Assembly: GCA_943372585.1 (NCBI GenBank)
Contig: CALRZF020000188.1
Span: forward strand, 1 to 7,590
Length of the DNA stretch: 7,590 nt
Direction: 5' to 3'
Source: RAM1 sp943372585
Lineage (GTDB): Bacteria; Pseudomonadota; Gammaproteobacteria; Burkholderiales; Burkholderiaceae_C
The notes under the pieces are model-generated. The model was given only the letters and a program-made list of their open reading frames with translations, ran no database searches and was not told where the DNA came from. Shown here piece after piece: positions 1 through 5,892 of this stretch (position 1 is the first letter of the stretch; each line of letters starts with the position of its first letter). Made by a program: the position numbers and the translations under genes.

Positions 1-248
1 GCCGCCACCGTCACCTTGTTGTGGCTGTTGCAGGCAAAGGCAAAGGTCGAATCAGCCAGCGTAAAGATGAAGCCGCCATGGCAGATCTTGTGGCCGTTCA
101 GGTGCAGCTCGCGCACCGTCATGCGCAGCACCGCGCGGCCGGGCTCGCAGCTCAACAGCTCCATGCCCATGGTGTCTTTGGAGGCTGTGTCATGCGCCCA
201 CATCGCATCGCCTACGCGGCGGGCCAGGTCCGTGGCTGTCATCATCAT
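1..248 (-). CDS. paaI: PaaI-type hydroxyphenylacetyl-CoA thioesterase (partial, C-terminus beyond window)
   Basis: Reading the minus strand from 248 gives 82 open codons running off the window edge. The protein has the PaaI signature of the hotdog-fold thioesterases: NGHKICHGG at residues 51-59 followed by FTLADSTFAFACNS, in which Asp66 aligns with the catalytic Asp61 of E. coli PaaI. Family knowledge: PaaI is a cytoplasmic tetramer that hydrolyses hydroxylated phenylacetyl-CoA and related dead-end CoA esters, releasing CoA when the phenylacetate pathway stalls. The ATG at 248 overlaps the paaG stop as ATGA, implying translational coupling. Three in-frame ATGs follow each other (248, 245, 242); the only SD-like AAAGG (256-252) is spaced better for the second or third, so the true start may be 3 or 6 bases downstream. 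Truncation is due to the window edge, not to damage. Confidence 0.88.
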   Translation of the reverse strand, partial: MMMTATDLARRVGDAMWAHDTASKDTMGMELLSCEPGRAVLRMTVRELHLNGHKICHGGFIFTLADSTFAFACNSHNKVTVA

Positions 249-1048
249 TCGCCTTTGAACTGCGGCGCGCGCTTTTGCAGGAAGGCCGAGACACCCTCGA
301 TGTAATCGTGCGTGCCGCCCAGCGCCGACTGGGTGTCGCGCTCCATGTCCAGCTGGCGGTCCAGGTCGTTGGATGCGGCGGCGCGCAGCAGCTTGCGCGT
401 CTGCACCAGGGCCTGGGTGGGCAGCACGGCCAACCGGTGCGCCAGCTTGACGGCGACTTCCACGCAGTCCTGGCCTTCGGGTGCCACGTCCCAGATCATT
501 CCCCACTCTTTCGCATCTTTCGCCGAGAGCTTGTCGCCCAGCATGGCGCAGCCCATGGCGCGCGCCAGGCCCAGCTTCTTGATCAGGAACCAGGTGCCGC
601 CGGCATCGGGCACCAGCCCGATCTTGCTGAACGCCTGGATGAACGAAGCCGAAGGCGCGGCAATGGCCAGGTCGCAGGCCATGGCGATGGAGGCGCCGGC
701 GCCCGCGGCCACGCCGTTGATGGCCGCCACCGTGGGCACTTTCAGCGCCATGAGCCGGCGCGTGGTCGGGTTGAACGCCTGCTCGATGATGGGGCCAGGG
801 TCGGCGCGCTTGACCAGATCGGGGCCGGGCGCAAAGTCAAACTCGGCCAGGTCAGCGCCTGCGCAAAAGCCCCGCCCCGCACCGGTCAGCACCACGGCGC
901 GAATGGTTTTGTCGGCCTCAACACGGTCCAGCGCAGCCCACAGCTCCTGGTGCATCTGGCGGGTAAAACTGTTGAGCGCCTGCGGGCGGTTCAGCGTGAC
1001 GATGGCCACCGCACCTTCGGCGCGGAACAGAACAGTCGGTTCGGTCAT
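245..1048 (-). CDS. paaG: PaaG, 2-(1,2-epoxy-1,2-dihydrophenyl)acetyl-CoA isomerase
   Basis: A 267-residue crotonase-superfamily protein. In aerobic phenylacetate degradation PaaG isomerises ring-1,2-epoxyphenylacetyl-CoA to the seven-membered oxepin-CoA before ring cleavage, and later shifts a double bond in the beta-oxidation part. Visible marks: TLNRPQALNSF (18-28), the CoA/oxyanion segment GAGRGFCAGADL (57-68), NGVAAGAGAS (111-120), SKIGLVPDAGGTW (141-153) and the PaaG-like C-terminus EGVSAFLQKRAPQF. Asp148 in GLVPDAGG is the acidic residue kept in PaaG, and the hydratase-type glutamate pair is absent, which separates it from ordinary enoyl-CoA hydratases. The start at 1048 is chosen over an in-frame ATG at 1078 because AGGAGA (1061-1056) lies 7 bases before it and the 1078 start would fall inside the palindromic operator. 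Its stop overlaps the paaI start. Length matches the family (about 262). Confidence 0.9.
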   Translation of the reverse strand: MTEPTVLFRAEGAVAIVTLNRPQALNSFTRQMHQELWAALDRVEADKTIRAVVLTGAGRGFCAGADLAEFDFAPGPDLVKRADPGPIIEQAFNPTTRRLMALKVPTVAAINGVAAGAGASIAMACDLAIAAPSASFIQAFSKIGLVPDAGGTWFLIKKLGLARAMGCAMLGDKLSAKDAKEWGMIWDVAPEGQDCVEVAVKLAHRLAVLPTQALVQTRKLLRAAASNDLDRQLDMERDTQSALGGTHDYIEGVSAFLQKRAPQFKGE

Positions 1049-1073
1049 TGAAATGTCTCCTGCGATGAAATTT

Positions 1074-1105
1074 ACCATTAACCAACCAATCGGTCGGTTA
1101 ATGGT
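1074..1105. promoter_or_regulatory. Candidate TetR-family operator, 32-bp near-perfect palindrome between divergent genes
   Basis: Arms ACCATTAACC (1074-1083) and GGTTAATGGT (1096-1105) are exact reverse complements. The 12-base centre is also mostly symmetrical (only the pairs 1084/1095 and 1088/1091 fail), so 14 of 16 pairs match. Each half carries a tandem repeat, AACCAACC on the left and GGTCGGTT on the right. A long AT-flanked palindrome of this build between divergently read acyl-CoA genes is typical of TetR-family repressors that sense an acyl-CoA ligand (PaaR in phenylacetate clusters being the obvious candidate; inference). It lies 25 bases upstream of the paaG ATG and 50 upstream of the hydratase ATG, so one bound dimer or pair of dimers could block both promoters. 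There is no T-tract, which argues against a terminator. Confidence 0.72.
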
Positions 1106-1115
1106 TTCCCTTGGT

Positions 1116-1121
1116 TATAGT
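1116..1121 (+). promoter_or_regulatory. Possible -10 box for the enoyl-CoA hydratase gene
   Basis: TATAGT at 1116-1121 matches the sigma-70 -10 consensus at five of six positions and lies 35 bases before the ATG. No good -35 hexamer sits 16-18 bases upstream; that region is occupied by the right arm of the palindrome, as expected for a repressor that covers the -35 region. Assignment is by eye only. Confidence 0.35.
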
Positions 1122-1155
1122 CGCCCATTCCAACAGAGAAATCAGGAGCAAGCCC

Positions 1156-1935
1156 ATGGCCTACGAAATGATTGAGGTCCGCACCGAAGGCGGCAAGGTC
1201 GGCATCGTCACGCTGAACCGCCCCAAGCAGCTTAACGCGCTGAACAACCAGCTCATGGACGAGCTGGGCGCCGCGCTGAAGGCCTTTGACGCCGACCCCG
1301 CCATTGGCTGCATGATCGTGACCGGCAGCGAAAAGGCCTTTGCGGCCGGGGCCGACATCGGCGCCATGGCGACCTACACCTTTGCTGACGTGTACAAGGG
1401 CGACTACATCACCCGCAACTGGGAAACCATCCGCAGCATCCGCAAACCGGTGATCGCCGCGGTCAGCGGCTTTGCCCTGGGCGGCGGCTGCGAGCTGGCC
1501 ATGATGTGCGACTTCATCATCGCTGCCGACAACGCCAAATTCGGCCAGCCCGAAATCAAGCTGGGCATCATCCCCGGCGCGGGCGGCACGCAGCGCCTGC
1601 CGCGCGCGGTGGGCAAGAGCAAGGCCATGGACCTGGCGCTGACTGCCCGCATGATGGACGCCACCGAAGCAGAGCGCAGCGGGCTGGTCAGCCGCGTGGT
1701 GCCGCTGGACAAGCTGATGGACGAGGCGCTGGGTGCGGCGCTGGTGATCAGCGAGTTCTCGCAGATTGCGGTGATGGCGGCCAAGGAATCGGTTAACCGC
1801 GCCTTTGAGTCCAGCCTGTCGGACGGCGTGATGTTCGAGCGGCGCATGTTTCACGCCCTGTTTGCCACCACCGACCAGAAAGAGGGCATGGACGCCTTTG
1901 TGAACAAACGCAAGGCAGCGTTTACGCACGAATAA
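1156..1935 (+). CDS. Enoyl-CoA hydratase (crotonase family; possible PaaF role)
   Basis: A 259-residue classical enoyl-CoA hydratase that adds water across the trans-2,3 double bond of enoyl-CoA thioesters to give 3-hydroxyacyl-CoA in the cytoplasm. Both catalytic glutamates are present with the usual 20-residue spacing: Glu113 in GGGCELAMMCD and Glu133 in FGQPEIKLGIIPGAGGTQR, equivalent to Glu144 and Glu164 of the rat mitochondrial enzyme. The oxyanion segment AAGADIGAM (63-71) and C-terminal EGMDAFVNKRKAAF are typical. The ATG at 1156 is preceded by AGGAG (1144-1148) at 7 bases, so an upstream in-frame TTG at 1111 is rejected. Being divergent from paaG across a shared operator, it may serve as the 2,3-dehydroadipyl-CoA hydratase (PaaF) of phenylacetate breakdown, but the sequence also fits a general fatty-acid hydratase, so no symbol is given. 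Confidence 0.92.
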   Translation: MAYEMIEVRTEGGKVGIVTLNRPKQLNALNNQLMDELGAALKAFDADPAIGCMIVTGSEKAFAAGADIGAMATYTFADVYKGDYITRNWETIRSIRKPVIAAVSGFALGGGCELAMMCDFIIAADNAKFGQPEIKLGIIPGAGGTQRLPRAVGKSKAMDLALTARMMDATEAERSGLVSRVVPLDKLMDEALGAALVISEFSQIAVMAAKESVNRAFESSLSDGVMFERRMFHALFATTDQKEGMDAFVNKRKAAFTHE

Positions 1936-2039
1936 GCGCCAATCCGCGCCAGATTCCTGTATCGTCATTGGGCCCACGTGGACGGTCGCCAGATTGCGAC
2001 ACCCGCAGCCAGCCCGGACACACCTCAGGAGTCCCAGCC

Positions 2040-2456
2040 ATGACCACCCGTCGCCTCTTCATCCAGATCGTGCCCGTGTCAGGCGCCGTTCTGCTCGCAG
2101 CCTGCTCAGACAAGGCCCCACCCCCGGCTGCACCCGCTGCCGCACCACCGCCCGCGGCGCCCGCCCCAGCACCTGCAGCAGCACCGCCCGCAGCCCCGGC
2201 TGCGGCACCCACGGCAGCTGCCGCCGGCCCGATGGTGGACGAGAAAGAAGCGGCTGCAGTGGCCTTGGGCTACGTGGCAGACGCAGCGCGGGTAGACAAA
2301 GCCAAATACCCCAAACACGCCCCGGGCCAGGCCTGTGGCAACTGTGCGCTGTATCAGGGCGTGGCCGGCGCCGCTGCAGGGCCTTGCCCGCTGTTCGCCG
2401 GCAAGCAGGTGAGTGCGACGGGCTGGTGCGGTTCGTACGTCAAGAAATCCGGCTGA
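2040..2456 (+). CDS. High-potential iron-sulfur protein (HiPIP), predicted Tat-exported lipoprotein
   Basis: 138 residues. The C-terminal 65 or so residues form a HiPIP domain: ALGYVADAARVD (75-86, with the conserved Tyr78), then four cluster cysteines Cys99, Cys102, Cys116 and Cys130 in CGNC, GPCPLFAGK and GWCGSY contexts. HiPIPs hold a [4Fe-4S]3+/2+ cluster at high potential and carry electrons in the periplasm between the bc1 complex and terminal oxidases, reaction centres or reductases. The N-terminus reads TTRRLFIQ, a twin-arginine-like signal, followed by a hydrophobic stretch ending in LAAC with Cys22 as a lipobox cysteine. Residues 26-63 are an almost pure Ala/Pro linker. The start at 2040 (AGGAG at 2027-2031, 8 bases away) is preferred to an in-frame ATG at 1968, which would bury the signal peptide. 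No clear promoter or terminator is visible in the 104 bases after the hydratase gene, so readthrough from it is possible. Confidence 0.9.
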   Translation: MTTRRLFIQIVPVSGAVLLAACSDKAPPPAAPAAAPPPAAPAPAPAAAPPAAPAAAPTAAAAGPMVDEKEAAAVALGYVADAARVDKAKYPKHAPGQACGNCALYQGVAGAAAGPCPLFAGKQVSATGWCGSYVKKSG

Positions 2457-2477
2457 TCGCGCTCGCAGCCGATTGGC

Positions 2478-2483
2478 TATAAT
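2478..2483 (+). promoter_or_regulatory. -10 box of the tRNA-Met promoter
   Basis: TATAAT, a perfect -10 hexamer, begins 22 bases after the HiPIP stop codon and 16 bases before the tRNA 5' end. It is followed by a G/C-rich stretch (TGCGGGC), the discriminator type found on stringently controlled stable-RNA promoters. A matching -35 is not clear; at 17-base spacing it would be GATCGC. Confidence 0.6.
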
Positions 2484-2493
2484 TGCGGGCTTT

Positions 2494-2570
2494 GGCGCTT
2501 TAGCTCAGTCGGTTAGAGCGATGGAATCATAATCCACAGGTCCGCGGTTCGAATCCGTGAAGCGCCACCA
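2494..2570 (+). tRNA. tRNA-Met (anticodon CAT), elongator type
   Basis: A complete 77-base cloverleaf with encoded CCA. Acceptor stem GGCGCTT (2494-2500) pairs fully with AAGCGCC (2560-2566), then A73 and CCA. The D arm is GCTC/GAGC with loop AGTCGGTTA; the anticodon stem ATGGA/TCCAC encloses loop ATCATAA with CAT at positions 34-36; the variable loop is AGGTC; the T arm is CGCGG/CCGTG with loop TTCGAAT. The first acceptor pair G1-C72 excludes initiator tRNA. CAT could also mark tRNA-Ile2 (lysidine-modified), but the D loop resembles elongator Met (AGTTGGTTA in E. coli) more than the shorter Ile2 loop. Oddities: the A27-C43 pair is a mismatch and position 32 is A rather than C. It has its own promoter and terminator. 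Confidence 0.95.
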
Positions 2571-2578
2571 GACACCCC

Positions 2579-2611
2579 AAGCCTTGCAGGCCCTGCCCGC
2601 AAGGCTTTTTT
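2579..2611 (+). terminator. Rho-independent terminator after tRNA-Met
   Basis: Left arm AAGCCTTGC (2579-2587) and right arm GCAAGGCTT (2599-2607) are perfect reverse complements around an 11-base loop and run into a six-T tract (2606-2611). It begins 9 bases after the CCA end and separates the tRNA from the downstream unit that starts at 2688. Confidence 0.9.
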
Positions 2612-2687
2612 CATCCTCCCATTAACGGGCCGTTGGTACACTGACTGCCCCTCACCCGCTTCACGGCACAGCCTCTGGACGTACACC

Positions 2688-3122
2688 ATGATCCGCTGCA
2701 CACGAAGCCGGCCCCTGGCCGCCGCGCATGCATTTGCCGCGCTGGCCTTGTTGGCTGGCACATTGACTTCCCTCCCCCCACCGGCCGCCGCGCAGGGCAT
2801 CGTGCGCGAAGCGCCCAAGGACGTGCGGCCGGCCCGCATGGTCGTCACGGCCGCGCCGCAAATCACCCTCGACGGCAAGCCCGACCGGCTGTCGCCCGGT
2901 TCGCGCATCCGCGACCTGAACAACATGCTGGTGCTGTCGGCAGGCATCACCGGCCAGGACATTCCTGTCGTGTACCGCCGCGACGCCGCGGGGCTGGTGC
3001 ATGAGGCCTGGATCCTGACGCCCGACGAATACCGTCGCCTGGGTGGTGTGGACCCCAGCAGCGCGGAAGGCTACAAGCGCCTGGCCGAGCTGCTGGCGCT
3101 CATTTTTGGCGCACGCAAGTAA
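2688..3122 (+). CDS. Exported protein of unknown function, upstream of miaB
   Basis: 144 residues, not matched to any characterised family. Residues 1-35 form a Sec signal peptide: RCTRSR positive n-region, hydrophobic core AAAHAFAALALLAG, and a likely cut after AAA at 35 before QG. The mature part of about 109 residues has no cysteine and no membrane segment. Its most conserved-looking stretch is RLSPGSRIRDLNNMLVLS (67-84), followed by DIPVVYRRDAAGLVHEAWIL (91-110) and a C-terminal helix. The pattern of an LSPGxRIR turn followed by a VxYxRDxxGxVxxxWIL strand pair suggests a small beta-rich periplasmic domain (inference). The ATG at 2688 has only a weak upstream GGA. A weak -10-like TACACT lies at 2637-2642. 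The 12-base gap to miaB indicates co-transcription. Confidence 0.8.
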   Translation: MIRCTRSRPLAAAHAFAALALLAGTLTSLPPPAAAQGIVREAPKDVRPARMVVTAAPQITLDGKPDRLSPGSRIRDLNNMLVLSAGITGQDIPVVYRRDAAGLVHEAWILTPDEYRRLGGVDPSSAEGYKRLAELLALIFGARK

Positions 3123-3134
3123 ACCGGGGGCCGC

Positions 3135-4475
3135 ATGAGCAAAAAAGTCTTTATCAAAACCTTCGGCTGCCAGATGAACGAGTACGACTCGGACAAGATG
3201 GCCGATGTCATGAACGCAGCCCAGGGCTACGAGCCCACACAGGACGTGGAGCAGGCCGACCTGATCCTGTTCAACACCTGCTCGGTGCGCGAAAAGGCGC
3301 AAGAGAAGGTCTTCAGCGACCTGGGCCGCGTGCAGCACCTCAAGAAAAAGGGCGTGCTGATCGGCGTGGGCGGCTGCGTGGCCAGCCAGGAAGGCGCCGA
3401 GATCATCAAGCGCGCACCCTATGTGGACGTGGTGTTCGGTCCGCAGACCCTGCACCGCCTGCCCGAGCTGCTGGACGCACGCGCCAGGCAGCAGCGCCCG
3501 CAGGTGGACATCAGCTTTCCCGAGATTGAAAAGTTCGACCACCTGCCGCCCGCGCGGGTGGATGGCGCCACGGCCTTCGTGAGCATCATGGAAGGCTGCA
3601 GCAAATATTGCAGCTACTGCGTGGTGCCCTACACACGGGGTGAGGAAGTCTCGCGCCCGTTTGACGACGTGCTGACTGAGATCGCCGGGCTGGCCGCGCA
3701 GGGCGTGCGCGAGGTGACGTTGCTGGGCCAGAACGTCAACGCCTACCGCGGCGTCATGGGCGACACCGCCGACATCGCCGACTTTGCGCTGCTGATCGAA
3801 TACGTGGCCGACATCCCCGGCATCGAGCGCATCCGCTACACCACCAGCCACCCCAACGAGTTCACGCAGCGCCTGATCGACGTGTATGCGCGTGTGCCCA
3901 AGCTGGTGAGCCACCTGCACCTGCCGGTGCAGCACGGCAGCGACCGCATCCTGATGGCCATGAAGCGCGGCTACACCGCCATGGAATACAAGAGCACCGT
4001 GCGCAAGCTGCGCGCGATCCGCCCCGACATGGCCATGAGCAGCGACTTCATCGTGGGCTTTCCCGGCGAGACGGACGACGACTTCAGCAAGATGATGAAG
4101 CTGATTGACGACATTGAGTTTGACAACAGCTTCAGCTTCATCTTCAGTCCCCGCCCCGGCACGCCGGCGGCCAACCTGCACGACGACACGCCCCACGCCG
4201 TGAAGCTGGCGCGGCTGCAGCAGCTGCAGGCCGTGATCGAGGCCAACATCCGCCGTTTCAGCGCCGAGCGCGTGGGCACGGTGCAACGCATCCTGGTCGA
4301 GGGCCCGTCGCGCAAGGATGCGTCCGAGCTGGCCGGGCGCACCGAATGCAACCGGGTGGTCAACTTCAAGGGCCACCCGCGCCTGGTGGGCCAGATGGTG
4401 GACGTCAACATCACCGGGGCGTACCCGCACTCGCTGCGCGGCGAAGTGCGCGTTGCGCAGGAAGCGCTGGCCTGA
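3135..4475 (+). CDS. miaB: MiaB, tRNA-2-methylthio-N6-dimethylallyladenosine synthase
   Basis: 446 residues, the usual MiaB length. It is a radical-SAM methylthiotransferase that converts i6A37 to ms2i6A37 in tRNAs reading codons that begin with U, improving anticodon stacking and reading-frame maintenance. Domains: N-terminal methylthiotransferase domain with the three auxiliary-cluster cysteines Cys12 (KTFGCQMNEYDSD), Cys49 (LFNTCSVREKA) and Cys81 (GVGGCVASQEG); radical-SAM core with CSKYCSYC giving Cys155, Cys159 and Cys162; the motif VTLLGQNVNAY (194-204); SSDFIVGFPGETDDDF; and a C-terminal TRAM domain from about residue 378. All six cluster cysteines are intact. A G-run (3126-3130) 4 bases before the ATG is the only SD-like signal. 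The histidine-kinase gene begins 10 bases after its stop, so they are probably one transcript. Confidence 0.97.
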   Translation: MSKKVFIKTFGCQMNEYDSDKMADVMNAAQGYEPTQDVEQADLILFNTCSVREKAQEKVFSDLGRVQHLKKKGVLIGVGGCVASQEGAEIIKRAPYVDVVFGPQTLHRLPELLDARARQQRPQVDISFPEIEKFDHLPPARVDGATAFVSIMEGCSKYCSYCVVPYTRGEEVSRPFDDVLTEIAGLAAQGVREVTLLGQNVNAYRGVMGDTADIADFALLIEYVADIPGIERIRYTTSHPNEFTQRLIDVYARVPKLVSHLHLPVQHGSDRILMAMKRGYTAMEYKSTVRKLRAIRPDMAMSSDFIVGFPGETDDDFSKMMKLIDDIEFDNSFSFIFSPRPGTPAANLHDDTPHAVKLARLQQLQAVIEANIRRFSAERVGTVQRILVEGPSRKDASELAGRTECNRVVNFKGHPRLVGQMVDVNITGAYPHSLRGEVRVAQEALA

Positions 4476-4485
4476 GCCTGGGTCC

Positions 4486-5892
4486 ATGGGTTCATTTCGC
4501 CAGCTGCTGCTGGTTGCTTTCCTGCTGATTGCGGCGCTGCTGGGCGGCACGGCCCTGCGTGCCGTGGTGATCCTGGACCGGCTGATGGCCCAGAGCAGCA
4601 CCGAGGCCGCGCGCGCGCTGGACCTGAGCGCAGCCATGCAGTCGCTGGCCTCGCGCGCCACGGCCATGGAGCGGGCCGCGCGCCAGTCGCTGATATTGAA
4701 CGATGCTGTGCTGCGCCGGCAGTTCGAGGCCGAGGCCACCAATGCCCGCAACGCCGCCGACCGCCTGGTCAAGGAGGGCCTGCCCGCCGCCGACACGGCC
4801 CCCTGGCACGCGCAGCTGAACACGATCGCCGAATGGATGGAAGGCCCGGCCTTCACCGCGCTGGACCGCGAACGCGCGGTGGCCGCCGCCTTTCGTGAAT
4901 TGGGTGCAATCAATGGCGCCTTGTCGGGCCAGGTGCAGGCCCTGATCGAAAGCCGCAACCGCGCCCTGCAGGAACAGCTGGACGCCAGCCGCGCCCGGCT
5001 GACACAGCAGGTGGTGCTGGCCATTGTCATCGCGGTCACGCTGGCATTTGGCCTGGGCATCTGGCTGGCGCGGCCTTTCGGGCGGCTGGAGTCCGCCATT
5101 GCCGGGCTGGGCGAGAACCGGCTGGACCATGCCATCGACATCCCCGGCCCGTCGGACGTGCGCCGCGTGAGCCAGCGCCTGGAATGGCTGCGCCTGCGCC
5201 TGACCGAGCTGGACGAAGACAAGTCGCGCTTTTTGCGCCACGTGTCGCATGAGCTCAAGACGCCGCTGGCGGCGCTGCGCGAGGGCGTGGCGCTGCTGGA
5301 AGACGGCGTGACCGGCGAGCTCAACAGCAGCCAGCGCGAAGTCGCGCGCATCCTGCACCAGAACACCATTGCCCTGCAGCGCCAGATCGAGGCCTTGCTG
5401 CGCTTTAACGCCGCGGCGTTCGAGGCGCGCCAGCTCAACCGCCGCCCCACCGACCTGCTGGCCCTGCTGGAAGAGCAGGCCGAAGCCCAGCGCCTGCAGT
5501 GGCGCGGTCGCAGCCTGGCCGTCAGCGTGCAGGGCGCGCCACTGGTGGTGCCGGTGGACCCCGACAAGCTGGGCACGGCCATTGCCAACGTCCTGTCCAA
5601 TGCCATCCGCTTCTCGCCCCCGGGCAGCACGATCCGCCTGGGCCTGTCTGAAGGCCCGGGTGTGGCCCGTATCGAAATTGCCGACGCCGGCCCCGGCATA
5701 GCCGAGGCCGACCGCGCCCGCGTGTTCGAGCCGTTTTACCGTGGTGAACGCCAGCCCGAGGACGCCGTCCCCGGCACCGGCATCGGCCTGTCCATCGTGC
5801 GCGAGTACGTGGCGGCCCATGGCGGGCAGGTTGAGCTCCTGTCTGATAGCGCGGGCACCGTTTTCCGTATAGAAATCCCCCATGCCACCTGA
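4486..5892 (+). CDS. glrK: Sensor histidine kinase of GlrK/QseE type
   Basis: 468 residues, inner-membrane sensor that autophosphorylates and passes phosphate to the downstream regulator. Layout: TM1 at about 6-30, periplasmic helical domain 31-174, TM2 about 176-195, HAMP about 195-245, then dimerisation and catalytic domains. H box FLRHVSHELKTPLAALREG has the phospho-acceptor His255; N box NVLSNAIRFSP (368-378); D box DAGPGI (400-405); F box VFEPFYRG; G2 box GTGIGLSIVRE. Recalled from memory, E. coli GlrK shares the stretch GPSELRSVGQR...FLRHLSHELKTPLASMREG, closely matching GPSDVRRVSQR...FLRHVSHELKTPLAALREG here, and the periplasmic RQSLILNDAVLRRQF resembles RQYCVLDDPTL there. The start at 4486 gives a proper TM1; the frame is open further up only as an overlap with miaB. 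The stop overlaps the next gene by 11 bases. No strong SD is seen. Confidence 0.9.
   Translation: MGSFRQLLLVAFLLIAALLGGTALRAVVILDRLMAQSSTEAARALDLSAAMQSLASRATAMERAARQSLILNDAVLRRQFEAEATNARNAADRLVKEGLPAADTAPWHAQLNTIAEWMEGPAFTALDRERAVAAAFRELGAINGALSGQVQALIESRNRALQEQLDASRARLTQQVVLAIVIAVTLAFGLGIWLARPFGRLESAIAGLGENRLDHAIDIPGPSDVRRVSQRLEWLRLRLTELDEDKSRFLRHVSHELKTPLAALREGVALLEDGVTGELNSSQREVARILHQNTIALQRQIEALLRFNAAAFEARQLNRRPTDLLALLEEQAEAQRLQWRGRSLAVSVQGAPLVVPVDPDKLGTAIANVLSNAIRFSPPGSTIRLGLSEGPGVARIEIADAGPGIAEADRARVFEPFYRGERQPEDAVPGTGIGLSIVREYVAAHGGQVELLSDSAGTVFRIEIPHAT

Noticed and set aside
1..248. paaI as a truncated pseudogene
   Set aside because: The frame is open up to the window edge with intact motifs; it is cut only by the window boundary.
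1078..1977. A 299-codon minus-strand open frame opposite the enoyl-CoA hydratase
   Set aside because: The plus strand encodes a complete hydratase with catalytic residues and SD; the opposite frame shows no recognisable protein features.
1974..1981. CCACGTGG palindrome before the HiPIP gene
   Set aside because: An 8-bp palindrome is expected by chance in sequence this rich in G and C, and it lacks supporting half-sites or promoter spacing.
1947..1995. Direct repeat CGCCAGATT at 1947-1955 and 1987-1995, exactly 40 bases apart
   Set aside because: Nine bases only, no symmetry, no clear promoter around them; could be chance. Not enough for an operator or an insertion footprint.
2494..4475. A functional link between the tRNA-Met gene and the nearby miaB
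   Set aside because: MiaB acts on tRNAs that read U-starting codons with i6A37; tRNA-Met(CAT) is not such a substrate, and a terminator separates the two.
4804..4820. TGGCACG resembling the -24 element of a sigma-54 promoter inside the kinase gene
   Set aside because: No TTGC-type -12 element follows at the required spacing, and it lies within coding sequence.
2661..5699. A 1012-codon open frame on the minus strand across the miaB and kinase genes
   Set aside because: It is the antisense shadow of G/C-ending codons. Its sequence is low in complexity, rich in Ala/Arg/Ser/His/Gln, has no domain, and overlaps three well-supported plus-strand genes.
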